This document shows, in pieces, positions 54,051 through 62,229 of a stretch of DNA of 64,000 bases. Source of the DNA: Anaerolineae bacterium (GTDB lineage: Bacteria > Chloroflexota > Anaerolineae > Aggregatilineales > Phototrophicaceae); the NCBI GenBank assembly GCA_022843385.1, contig JALHNT010000022.1, positions 59,367 to 123,366 on the forward strand, written 5' to 3'. Within the stretch, counting starts at the first letter, position 1; every line of letters starts with the position of its first letter. Position numbers and translations under genes: made by a program. The notes under the pieces were generated by a model. It worked only from the letters and a program-made list of their open reading frames with translations, was not told the origin of the DNA and did not search any database.

Positions 54051-55349
54051 ATGACTGACCTGAGCCAGCACATTCAGGAAACCGCCTTAATCGACACCCA
54101 TGAACATCTGCGCCCGGAATCCGACTATACAGGAAATGGCCCGGATGTGTTGCAGGACTTATTCGGGAATTATGTTCCGGCCGACCTGATTGTCGCGGGG
54201 GCAACCCAGGCGGCAGTGGATCGGCTGTTGGACTCCAGCAACCCGGATATTGAGGCGCGCTGGTCAGGGATCAGCACCGCCTGGCAGCACTGCCAACACA
54301 CCGGCTACGGCGAGGCGACCCGTTATGTGGCGAAACACGCCTATGGCATGGACGACATCCACCCGGCAGCGATTGTGGCGGCGGCTGAACACAACCGGCG
54401 ACTGCGCCAGCCGGGCGAACGCTTGCGTATCCTGAAGGAAGAAGGCCATCTCGACCATGTGCAGATCGATGATTTCGTCTGGGCGTGCCTGCCCGATCAC
54501 TCTGGCCTCGATTTTTTCCTGTACGATCTGTCGTGGGTGAATTTCTGCCGGGGTGAGATTCGCGCCGCTGACCTGTTCAACGAGACGGGAGTGCAGGTCG
54601 TTGATCTGACGACGCTGCGCGAAGGGATGGCGGCGCTCTTTGCCAAATACGGCCCGTGCGCGATTGCGGTCAAGACACAGCACGCCTATAACCGCACGCT
54701 GCTGTGGCAGGAACGCCGTGATGCCGATGTCGAACCGGTCTTGCAGAAGCACCTGCGCGGCGATGAACTCTCCGAGGCCGAACAGCTTTGCCTGGGCGAT
54801 TGGTGCTGGGCGCGGGGTGTTGAACTGGCGATTCAGCATAACCTGCCCTTCAAAATCCACACCGGCTATTACGCCGGGCAGGGCTATATGCCGGTCGAGC
54901 GCATCAAGCCCGGCCACCTGTGCGGCCTGCTGCAACGCTACCCGCAGGCGCGTTTTGTCCTGATGCACATCGCCTACCCCTACCAGGAAGAGCTGATCGC
55001 CATCGCCAAGCATTATCCCAATGTCTACGTCGATATGTGCTGGGCGTGGAGCATCAACCCGTATGCGGCGACTGACTTTGTGCGCCGGTTGATTCACGCG
55101 GTGCCGATCAATAAATTGTTCGTCTTTGGCGGCGATACCGGCTGGCCGAATGCGGCGGTAGCCTATGCCAGACAGTCGCGCGCCGGGCTGACTCGCGCCT
55201 TGCAAGCTGAAATAGACGCCGGTGATCTCCGCGAATCACAGGCCATCGCCCTCGCCACGCGCCTGATGCGGGGCAATCAACAGGATTGTTTTGATCTGGA
55301 AGGCACACGGGCAGCCATTCATACCGCGAGTCAGGTAGGTGAATCTTAA
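54051..55349 (+). CDS. amidohydrolase-family metal-dependent hydrolase
   Basis: A 432-residue TIM-barrel hydrolase. Metal ligands: IDTHEHLRPES (His-x-His on strand 1), KIHTGYYAGQGYMP, FVLMHIAYPY and the late Asp in FGGDTGWPNAA. The arrangement fits the amidohydrolase-2 and uronate-isomerase-like branch; a lysine for carbamylation is not evident. No signal peptide. TAGGGAG upstream of ATG 54051. The substrate is unknown; possibly a sugar acid or a related carboxylate. Confidence 0.87.
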   Translation: MTDLSQHIQETALIDTHEHLRPESDYTGNGPDVLQDLFGNYVPADLIVAGATQAAVDRLLDSSNPDIEARWSGISTAWQHCQHTGYGEATRYVAKHAYGMDDIHPAAIVAAAEHNRRLRQPGERLRILKEEGHLDHVQIDDFVWACLPDHSGLDFFLYDLSWVNFCRGEIRAADLFNETGVQVVDLTTLREGMAALFAKYGPCAIAVKTQHAYNRTLLWQERRDADVEPVLQKHLRGDELSEAEQLCLGDWCWARGVELAIQHNLPFKIHTGYYAGQGYMPVERIKPGHLCGLLQRYPQARFVLMHIAYPYQEELIAIAKHYPNVYVDMCWAWSINPYAATDFVRRLIHAVPINKLFVFGGDTGWPNAAVAYARQSRAGLTRALQAEIDAGDLRESQAIALATRLMRGNQQDCFDLEGTRAAIHTASQVGES

Positions 55350-55413
55350 CTGGCTGGTACTCCCGTTCTTAGCTATAGTGGAGGCATCAGCCAGCGATGA
55401 TCGAGGAACTCCC

Positions 55414-57654
55414 ATGCGCGACCAGTTGGACTTGGCGGCGATTGAAAAAGTAGGACGAGGGACTAAACGTCCGTTGCAATTGGCGATGATGTTTTCCGTT
55501 GCTGCCATCACATTCGCCATTGTAATGGGTCCAATCGTGTTTCCGACCAACGATATCAATCAGTTGTATCGCGGCTATAAAGCCAGTTGGGAACAGGTCA
55601 AGGGAGTTCCCCCCAATGTACGCGATGTACAGGTTGATTCTCGTAACACCATCTGGTTGCTGACCGATGGTGGCGAGTCGATCACCTATGGCGATGGTGA
55701 TACATGGGAGACAGAGCGCGATTTCGGTCTGGGTGGAGTTGATCTGAGCGCTGGCATGGCGGTCTACCAGGACCAGGTATGGGCAGCCGGCGGAAACAGC
55801 GTCGTCCATTTTGATGGTCGGTTCTGGCAGCGCTTTCCCGGTGTGCTTCCCGAATCACCGAAGGCCATCGCTGTCAATGATCTGGGGGTCTTTGTTTTCG
55901 CGGACAGTGGTCGCCTGACGCGATTGGTGGATGGCACATGGGTGACGGAGGACATGAGCCAGATTCTCCCTGGCGTGAATGAGGTGGAGTGCCAGATCTG
56001 TCCGCTATCCATCAAGTTGGAGGCAGCGGATAGTGAGACGATCTTGCTGCAATGGAAAGGGCTGTGGCGTTACAACGGAGACCGCTGGCGAGAGATTCAG
56101 ATTTTTGAAACCAATCTGGCCTATATGGATGTCGCCGGCGTTAACAGTGGCTGGTTATGGACGGGGTGGAGAGATGGCTTTACCCAAACTTACCTGAACG
56201 GCGGATCGCCTGATTTTGTCTTGTTCGAGAGTTTAGGGCTTCCGGAATACACGGGCATCAATGATATCAGCGCGGTTGATGACACCTGGTTGCTGGCAAC
56301 GGATGCGGGGCTGCTCCAATCCACCGGGGATAGTTGGGTCAAGCTGCCGTTGCCTGAAGATAGAACACTAAGAGTCAACCATGTGACCGTTTCGCGCCAG
56401 GGAGAAATATGGTTCACTTCAACAATGACCACTTCAGCGCCACTCGCGGTTATCGTTGTATTTGTTATACCCCCCATTCTGATGGCTGTAGCGGTGATCT
56501 TTTTTGCTCGTGCCATGCTGGTCTCAATGAACGCCCAGTCCCGGTCAAGCGTGGCGCTGGATAGCCGGCTCCGCGAGGTCTGGAGTGGTTTGCCACCGCT
56601 GCCGAAGTCATCCTGGAATGCCGTGGAATGGGTTTCCTTGATCGCTACGGTGATGGTGATTGTTGCCTTTGGTGCCTTGCTCGGCGGGGCAATGACTTCG
56701 ACAGGGCTGCTTATCGCGCTGTTCACCGGCGGGATGCTGGTTTATACCAGCGGCTATCGTAAACGACTCAGGCATTGGCCTAACGCTCTGCTTCACTCGT
56801 TGCCTGTTTTCCTGGTGGTTCTGCCGTTGATGATAACAATGAGTAGCGAAGCATGGGCCACGCGCATTCACCCCCTGCTCCCTGGCGTCCTGTGGATCGT
56901 CTGCATCATCTGGCTGATTGCGATAGGGTTCCTGCCTATTTTTAGTGTGCTGCGAATGATGCATCAAGGACGATATGCCGAGGCGGAGCGTTGGAGCGAT
57001 CAATTGATTCGATGGCAACCGGATAGTGCCGGATCCATCCAGATGAAGGCTCTTGCTCAACTCAATGCTGGCAAGTTGGATGAATCGGAAGCGCTCCATC
57101 GACAGCTCTACGCCGAGATGCTGCATGGCAATCGCACAATCAAAGCAGCACTGCTGAATGGGCTGGGATTATCGGTGGCCTACAAGGGGCAGTTCGAGGA
57201 AGGGTTGCGCCTGGTGGCATGCGCCGTCCAGAGCCAACCCAATTCAATGCCACTTTACCTGAGCCTCGCTGAAATCTACCTCGAAGCCGGCGTCGAAGCT
57301 GAACGCGCACTCGAAGTTCTCGATTCCGGGCAGCGTTCTAGCGCGGTTCTTGCTGCGACGGTGCGTTGTCTTTTGCCAGCCATCCGCGCCTGGGCATTCG
57401 CGCAGCTTGGGCGTTTTGACGAGGCCGATCCCTTGTTGAAGCGCGCCAGAGCCAAGCTCCCCAAATCGAGCCTCATCACGCAAGCCTACCTCCTCTACAT
57501 CGAAGGTCACATCCACCGGCTCAAGGGGGAGCGCGAGAAAGCCGCCGAGCAGTTCCGGCAGGCCGTCGCCCTCGACACCGGCCTGTATGGGCAGCGGGCG
57601 GCCAAGGCGCTGGCCGAACTGGATCAATCCGGCGATACCCTTCCGATAGCCTGA
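55414..57654 (+). CDS. membrane protein with sensor-type beta-propeller and TPR repeats
   Basis: A 746-residue protein from ATG 55414 with GAGGAAC upstream; the frame is open to 55339, overlapping the amidohydrolase, which is unlikely. Helix 1 at about 27-48. Residues 60-330 form repeats resembling the two-component-regulator propeller: NVRDVQVDSRNTIWLLTDGG, AVNDLGVFVFADSGRL, DDTWLLATDAGLL. Three to five helices follow (about 360-530), then TPR-like repeats to the end (RWQPDSAGSIQMKALAQLN, GLGLSVAYKGQFEEGLRL). So an exported propeller is linked to a cytosolic TPR scaffold. Function unknown. Confidence 0.82.
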   Translation: MRDQLDLAAIEKVGRGTKRPLQLAMMFSVAAITFAIVMGPIVFPTNDINQLYRGYKASWEQVKGVPPNVRDVQVDSRNTIWLLTDGGESITYGDGDTWETERDFGLGGVDLSAGMAVYQDQVWAAGGNSVVHFDGRFWQRFPGVLPESPKAIAVNDLGVFVFADSGRLTRLVDGTWVTEDMSQILPGVNEVECQICPLSIKLEAADSETILLQWKGLWRYNGDRWREIQIFETNLAYMDVAGVNSGWLWTGWRDGFTQTYLNGGSPDFVLFESLGLPEYTGINDISAVDDTWLLATDAGLLQSTGDSWVKLPLPEDRTLRVNHVTVSRQGEIWFTSTMTTSAPLAVIVVFVIPPILMAVAVIFFARAMLVSMNAQSRSSVALDSRLREVWSGLPPLPKSSWNAVEWVSLIATVMVIVAFGALLGGAMTSTGLLIALFTGGMLVYTSGYRKRLRHWPNALLHSLPVFLVVLPLMITMSSEAWATRIHPLLPGVLWIVCIIWLIAIGFLPIFSVLRMMHQGRYAEAERWSDQLIRWQPDSAGSIQMKALAQLNAGKLDESEALHRQLYAEMLHGNRTIKAALLNGLGLSVAYKGQFEEGLRLVACAVQSQPNSMPLYLSLAEIYLEAGVEAERALEVLDSGQRSSAVLAATVRCLLPAIRAWAFAQLGRFDEADPLLKRARAKLPKSSLITQAYLLYIEGHIHRLKGEREKAAEQFRQAVALDTGLYGQRAAKALAELDQSGDTLPIA

Positions 57655-57776
57655 TGTCTGTATCGTCGATGAGGACGCTTGCTTTGTGAAATCCGGCACA
57701 ACCACACTGCCTGATTCTGCGTAGTAATGGGTAAGCTGTCCGCGTACTGACAGCAGGCATCAGGAGTGAACCGTAA

Positions 57777-58286
57777 ATGGATACTCAGAATCGGCAGTCA
57801 GACAAGGAATACCTCACCGGACCGCAGCGGCTGGGGGAGGGCATTCTGCTGTTCTTCATGCTCATGCTGGCGGGTTTCTTCATCTATCACCAGACCATGA
57901 ACACCGGCTTCTTCACCGATGAGTTCAGGTCGGTTGAGAGGGTAGCCCTGTATGGCCCACTGCTGCTGGGGCTGTGCGCTCCGGCCATCCGCGCCTGGAT
58001 GGGACGGCGCAATCCGGCGCGCCCGTTTGAAGCCGCGACCAGTCTGTGTCTGGCGGTTGGCGCATTCTGGTTGCTGACTGTGTTTCCATTGGATTACAGC
58101 CATCTGGCGGATGCGCTGCCGGGGTCGTTCCGTTTCATCCTGGCCTGGGTGACTGACGACATCGCTCGCGTCATCCTGACGCTTCAAATCATCATCGGCC
58201 CGATTACAGCGGTGGTCGCGTTGTGGCGCTACTATGTGACTCTGCATCGTGACGCCCCGGCCACGCTGCGTCAGCGTCCATTGTAG
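57777..58286 (+). CDS. hypothetical four-helix membrane protein
   Basis: A 169-residue protein; ATG 57777 with CAGGAG eleven bases upstream. Four helices (about 22-40, 58-75, 86-105, 125-150): ILLFFMLMLAGFFIYHQTM, LYGPLLLGLCAPAIRAWM, LCLAVGAFWLLTVFPLDY and ILTLQIIIGPITAVVALW. No family recognised and no charged residues within helices to suggest transport. It converges with the SDR gene, six bases apart. Confidence 0.7.
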   Translation: MDTQNRQSDKEYLTGPQRLGEGILLFFMLMLAGFFIYHQTMNTGFFTDEFRSVERVALYGPLLLGLCAPAIRAWMGRRNPARPFEAATSLCLAVGAFWLLTVFPLDYSHLADALPGSFRFILAWVTDDIARVILTLQIIIGPITAVVALWRYYVTLHRDAPATLRQRPL

Positions 58287-58292
58287 ATTCGA

Positions 58293-58925
58293 CTACAGAT
58301 TCAACTCTCCCGCCTCGCCGGCGTGATAGCGCTGGAGGATGGCCTCGGCGATGACCGGCGGGGCCTTGGCGTCTTTCGGCAGCTTGAACGGCGCCTGCTG
58401 CCAGAACGGGGTATCCACCGGGCCGGGGCGCAGCAGGGTGAACTTCTGCTGACGGTTCTCTTTCGCCATCACGCTCACCAGCGGCGCGAGGGCGGCTTTG
58501 GCAGCGGCATAGACACCCATCTTCGGTAGAATCAGGTGGTCGATATAGGCACCGATGAACACCAGATGCCCACCAGCTTTCATCAGCGGCAGACTGGCCT
58601 GCGCCGCCAGCCAGGCACCGGTGACATTGCTGGTCATCACCAGCGCGTAATCCTCCGCGCTGATGCGATCCAGCAGGCCGTTCCGCAGCGCACCGACGGC
58701 ATACACCATCAGATCAACGCCATCGCTGTCCGGGGCGATCAGCGACGCCACCCCCGTGATGCTGGGCGGATGGCTGGCGTCGAAGCGATAGGTGTGGTCA
58801 GCGGTAGAGGGGATGCGGCTCTCGTCGCGGGCGGCGGCGAACACCGTCCAGTCATCCTGTTTCAAACGGGCCACAAGGGCGCTGCCGATGCCGCCATTCG
58901 CTCCCCAGATCAGTGCTTCAGGCAT
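58293..58925 (-). CDS. short-chain dehydrogenase/reductase
   Basis: A 210-residue classical SDR, slightly short. Cofactor motif ALIWGANGGIGSALVARL (GANGGIG), then VFAAARDESRIP, NAG-position replaced by YAVGALRNGLL, catalytic Tyr/Lys in MGVYAAAKAAL and PG motif LLRPGPVDTPFW. AAAGGAG lies six bases before the ATG at 58925. Heptamer array 3 (58943-58984) lies 17 bases upstream of that ATG. Substrate unknown. Confidence 0.87.
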   Translation of the reverse strand: MPEALIWGANGGIGSALVARLKQDDWTVFAAARDESRIPSTADHTYRFDASHPPSITGVASLIAPDSDGVDLMVYAVGALRNGLLDRISAEDYALVMTSNVTGAWLAAQASLPLMKAGGHLVFIGAYIDHLILPKMGVYAAAKAALAPLVSVMAKENRQQKFTLLRPGPVDTPFWQQAPFKLPKDAKAPPVIAEAILQRYHAGEAGELNL

Positions 58926-58942
58926 GAGATGCTCCTTTGGGT

Positions 58943-58984
58943 AGTTGCTAGTTCTTAGTTGTTAGTTGTTAGTTCTTAGTTCAG
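58943..58984. repeat. 42-bp heptamer array, copy 3
   Basis: Units AGTTGCT, AGTTCTT, AGTTGTT, AGTTGTT, AGTTCTT, AGTTCAG. As at copy 2 it occupies the 5' leader of a reverse-strand gene, directly before its ribosome-binding site. Confidence 0.88.
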
Positions 58985-59000
58985 TAGAGGTCGGTGTTCT

Positions 59001-59165
59001 CCGGTAGGGACGTTTGCGGCTACCTACGGGGCAATCCGGCTTGAAAATAGGTCTTGCAACCTGGTATCCGCCGCCGAAGGGTTAACCCCTCGGCTACCAG
59101 GAGAAGCAAAGCCCACTGAAGGGGCTGCTTTCCAGAGTGTTTTTCCAGCGCCTTTAGTGCGCTTA
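59001..59165. repeat. REP-like region following array 3
   Basis: Contains GGTAGGGACGTTTGCGGCTA at 59003, then GCCGAAGGGTTAACCCCTCG plus GC at 59073-59094, an imperfect 22-base palindrome, and 59146-59165, which matches 50751-50770 at 18 of 20 positions. The whole interval 58926-59399 (474 bp) has no recognised gene. Confidence 0.7.
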
Positions 59166-59399
59166 CCGTATTCCGGATAGCTGGGCGGCTTCAGCCCCCA
59201 GCGGCTAACAGTGGTAGTCTATTTTCATCCTGTCGGTCGAATGCGTTTTTGATGTCTAGCTCCCTTAAACGATTACAGTGAAGCTCGATAAACCTTCATG
59301 TTGTTTTCTCCCCTCACCCGGTGGGAGAAGGGCTGGCGGCGAGGGTACATACCCAGGTGGTTTAGGTTCTGCAATACCAGGAGATAACAACTACCCACT

Positions 59400-60494
59400 T
59401 CACGTGGCAATCACCACCACCGCCCAGGCGAGGAAGGCGATGAGCAGCAGCGCCCAGGCCGGCTTGCTCCAGTTCCACACCCGGCCGGCGGCGTAACCTT
59501 TGAGAAAGGGCAGGGCGGTATCGAACACGCCCAGCATGAAGAAGCCCTGTGCCACCAGCGCGAAATCACGGGTTGCGCCGCCCATTGCCCCCAGCGGCAC
59601 CAGCAGCCACAGCGCCAGCACCACCACCAGCGCCCCGGCAAAACCGATCACGCCCAGCTTGTCATCCACCTCGCGCCGTCGCCAGTCAGCCGCCGCCGGA
59701 TACACACCGCCGGGGATCGGCATCACGCCGCTGCTGAAACCAATCGGGATGGCGAAGAGCAGCAGCGGTTCGGTCATGCGGAACTGGGCTGGCAGCCCGA
59801 CCAGCCGCGCCGCCAGCAGCATGGCCGCCGCCCGCCCGCCGATGAACAACAGGCTGGCAAGGAATGCATAGACCACACCGGTCAGGAACGGCACCGGCCA
59901 GCTCCATGCGCCCAGCATCAGGCACAGCGTCGGGAACAGGATGGCCGCGCTCAGGTGCAGCCAGCCCTGATGCGGCTGCGGCTGCGCGGGACGGATGTAG
60001 AAGAAGTGCGCCGGGACGAAGGCGAAGCCGCTCTTGAACCACACCGCCAGCAGGTTCAGGCCGAAGCGCGACCACTGATCGCTCAGGGCGGCGCGGGCGA
60101 ATCCCCGTGTGGTGAAGAGCTTGAACGAACTGGCGTTGTCGCCCTCGACATAGGTATAGACGCCATCCACCTTTTGCTCGTCAAAAAAGGCCAGCGCGTG
60201 ATCGATCAACTGCTGACCGGCACCCAGGCCGCGTGCTTCCGGGGCTGTGAAGACCCACGACACCTCACCCCAACGCTGACCGCCGAAGGTGTTCAGCTTC
60301 AGCACCAGACCGCCGACCCAATTCCCTTCTTGCTCGGCCACGAAGCTGTCCGGCGACAGGCTGAAGGTGACGCGCTCCATCAGATGCGGCAGCGAGCGTT
60401 TGGCGAGGGCGGTGAAGGCCGGGCGTTCGTCATCGCGCAGCCGCCGAATGATAAGGCCAGAAGGTGACACAATCGGGTTCTCGACTTGGGTCAT
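59400..60494 (-). CDS. GNAT acetyltransferase fused to a membrane domain
   Basis: A 364-residue protein. Residues 1-150 are a GNAT domain: motif A EVSWVFTAPEARGLGAGQQLIDHAL, here shown as VFTAPEARGLGAGQQLID, and FKLFTTRGFARAAL. The rest has about six or seven helices. A segment SSGVMPIPGGVYPAAADWRR then LGVIGFAGALVVVLAL recalls the P-x-P-V and G-F-A-G-P region of site-2-protease-like membrane proteins, but no HExxH is present. Family and function unknown; the fusion suggests acetylation of a membrane or imported compound. Confidence 0.72.
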   Translation of the reverse strand: MTQVENPIVSPSGLIIRRLRDDERPAFTALAKRSLPHLMERVTFSLSPDSFVAEQEGNWVGGLVLKLNTFGGQRWGEVSWVFTAPEARGLGAGQQLIDHALAFFDEQKVDGVYTYVEGDNASSFKLFTTRGFARAALSDQWSRFGLNLLAVWFKSGFAFVPAHFFYIRPAQPQPHQGWLHLSAAILFPTLCLMLGAWSWPVPFLTGVVYAFLASLLFIGGRAAAMLLAARLVGLPAQFRMTEPLLLFAIPIGFSSGVMPIPGGVYPAAADWRRREVDDKLGVIGFAGALVVVLALWLLVPLGAMGGATRDFALVAQGFFMLGVFDTALPFLKGYAAGRVWNWSKPAWALLLIAFLAWAVVVIAT

Positions 60495-60530
60495 GCTGAT
60501 GCTCCATTCATCACTCGGCGGTCAGATAGG

Positions 60531-61100
60531 TCAGGTCGGCGTCAGCGTCCGGGCAGCGGTGACCAGCACCGCGATCTCCGGGTCGTCGCCAGCGTAGGCG
60601 CTGTAATAGGCATAGCGGACGATCCCCTGCCGGTCAACGATGAAGGTGCCGGGCATCATCTGGGCATCGCCCGTCGTCTCGGTCTGCTGATGGCCTTCTC
60701 GCATGGCCTTGAAGGTCTTGCCCATCATCTGCAAACCGCTGCCGATGAACTCCCCCACCGTCGCCCGGCGCAGTCCCCAGGCGGTGTAGGGATCGTTGCT
60801 GGTGGCGGCGTAACAGGGCAGGCTGGGCGCGAGCTTGCCGCAGTAGCGCTCGGCATGTTTGGCCTCGCCCAGGCCGATGTTGACCACCTGCAATCCGGCC
60901 TTCTTCAGATCCTCTTTGTGTAGCTCCAACTGAGCTAACCGGGCGCGGCAGTGAATTCAGCCATAATGCCGCAGGAAGTTGAGCAGCGTCGGGCCATTGG
61001 CCCAGAAGCCAGCCAGTTGTACCGGCTGGTTGTGAATATCGACCAGCGTCACGTCAGGCGCGGGCTGGCCGAGGGTCAGGCGGGGTGCGGTGTTGGTCAC
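60531..61100 (-). CDS. peroxiredoxin-like (AhpC/TSA) protein with in-frame TGA at active-site Cys; selenoprotein candidate
   Basis: A thioredoxin-fold protein of 189 residues if the TGA at 60957-60959 is read through. GTG at 61100 has GAGGA eight bases upstream; the frame runs on to 61193 only through a REP-like repeat. N-terminal APRLTLGQPAPDVTLVDIHN, then LLNFLRHYG, then TGA (residue 48), then IHCRARLAQLELHKEDL, the known family continuing in the same frame to MPGTFIVDRQGIVRYAYYSA. Relatives have CxxC here, so the TGA replaces the first Cys and leaves Cys51: UxxC. A small hairpin follows at 60921-60937. If not recoded it is a pseudogene split into 47 and about 133 residues. Sec genes are not in the window. 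Confidence 0.72.
60921..60937 (-). promoter_or_regulatory. candidate bacterial SECIS hairpin
   Basis: On the reverse strand TAGCTC-AGTTG-GAGCTA: a perfect six-base stem with a five-base loop carrying G at the second position. The stem starts 19 bases and the loop 25 bases after the in-frame TGA, inside the coding region. As I recall the bacterial SECIS pattern, the loop should lie 16-37 bases downstream and have a G in its first two positions; both hold. Confidence 0.5.
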
Positions 61101-61146
61101 AACGAAGTCCTCAATGCAAAGGATAAAGGTGAATGGTGATCGTCCG

Positions 61147-61170
61147 GTAGGGACACGGCGCTGCCGCGTC
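61147..61170. repeat. REP-like palindrome upstream of the redoxin gene
   Basis: GTAGGGACACGGCGCTGCCG then CGTC; close to the palindrome at 20444-20472. It lies upstream of the GTG at 61100 and supports that start, since translating it gives an unrelated Arg-rich stretch. Confidence 0.6.
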
Positions 61171-61269
61171 TCGACATCGGATTGAATGCCCAAAGCTGTT
61201 CACAACCAGTCATCATCAATGTCTACAGGCGTGAACATCCCTGATCTGAACGAACAACTCGCAACTCGC

Positions 61270-62046
61270 CTACGCCTTCGCCAGCGACCCACCGCTGCGC
61301 CGATCCGCCGCGAAACGGGCGGCCCAGGCGGCCAGGATGGCAATGACCATGATGGCGGCGCTGTTGGCGACCTGCGGCGTCTCGGCCTGCTTGACGACGA
61401 TGCCGACCAGCGCCCAAATCAGGACCAGGCTGTAAGCCAGATCGCGGCGGGTGATAATCAGGACGCCAGTGATGCCGGTGGCGACCAGCAGCATGAAGGT
61501 TGTCCAGTTAGCAGCACTGATGCCGAAGCCATCCCAGTTGGCGACGTAGAGCGTGTGAGCGATATTGGCGACGGTGGCGACGGTGATCCAGCCCAGATAG
61601 ACGCTGAAGGCGGTATGCACCCAGCGCTGCCCAATCCCCTTGACCGGCGTCAGGCCGATGTTGAGGCGGGTGTAGATCATCAGCAGCGAGACCAGCAGCG
61701 TCAACATGAAGACCACGCTGAGGGGGAATTGCAGCCAGTGGAAGGCGAAAATCCAGGCGATGTTGGCGATGCACGACAGGACGAACCAGTAGCCGATTTT
61801 ACGCAGCATCGGGTTCTCGCGCTGCGACGGGAGTGCCTGATAGATGACGTAGCCGATCAGCAGGGTGTAGATGACGCCCCAGATGCTGAAGACATAATTG
61901 GCCGGGACGAACAGGATCGGCACGCTGTTGGAAATATCAGCCGGCGTCCTGCCATTCAGCGGCAGTGCATTGGAGAGTCCGTTGACGATCACCGTCGCGA
62001 CCAGGGCGACGATGGTGATGAACTGGCGGACGATGTCACGATTCAT
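61270..62046 (-). CDS. TspO/MBR-like tryptophan-rich membrane protein
   Basis: A 258-residue membrane protein from ATG 62046 with AGAAGGAAG upstream; the open frame to 62199 runs through the terminator of the next gene and is not used. About eight hydrophobic helices, longer than classical TspO (160 residues, five helices). Seen: VFSIWGVIYTLLIGYVIYQA, the WxxxY pattern of TspO helix 1-2, and Trp-rich CIANIAWIFAFHWLQFPLSV. The family binds porphyrins and is tied to stress responses. Its function here is unknown. Confidence 0.8.
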   Translation of the reverse strand: MNRDIVRQFITIVALVATVIVNGLSNALPLNGRTPADISNSVPILFVPANYVFSIWGVIYTLLIGYVIYQALPSQRENPMLRKIGYWFVLSCIANIAWIFAFHWLQFPLSVVFMLTLLVSLLMIYTRLNIGLTPVKGIGQRWVHTAFSVYLGWITVATVANIAHTLYVANWDGFGISAANWTTFMLLVATGITGVLIITRRDLAYSLVLIWALVGIVVKQAETPQVANSAAIMVIAILAAWAARFAADRRSGGSLAKA

Positions 62047-62163
62047 GGGAACTTCCTTCTGACGATAAGCGTAACACTGAACGACCCACAGGCGCAGGCC
62101 GCGACAAAAACTATAAGCGTAGGCTACAGCGATGGGATGAAGCGCGGGTGAGATGCGGCGGAG

Positions 62164-62198
62164 AATAAAATGAGGCGCGCCTACTTGGCAGCGCCTCA
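62164..62198 (-). terminator. strong terminator of the secreted hydrolase gene
   Basis: On the reverse strand TGAGGCGC / GCGCCTCA, an eight-base perfect outer stem, then an inner GCC/GGC pair around AAGTA, followed by TTTTATT. It lies 32 bases after the stop of the gene at 62230-63192. Confidence 0.85.
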
Positions 62199-62229
62199 AG
62201 ACAGGACGGCCACGCGAGAGCTACCGAAC

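Noticed and set aside
29924..58984. Heptamer arrays as CRISPR or as simple replication slippage only
   Set aside because: There are no spacers and the unit is seven bases, so they are not CRISPR. Pure slippage would not give exactly six units at three places together with the shared palindromes.
60900..60950. tRNA-like sequence on the reverse strand (GCGCCCGGTTAGCTCAGTTG)
   Set aside because: It resembles a tRNA 5' end and D-arm, but no anticodon stem, T-arm or acceptor match follows and it lies inside a conserved coding frame. The D-arm-like portion is the hairpin discussed as a SECIS candidate.
60531..61193. Frameshift as explanation of the split redoxin gene
   Set aside because: Both halves are in the same frame (the distance between the TGA and the second frame is a multiple of three) and the joined protein needs no shift; only one codon is affected.
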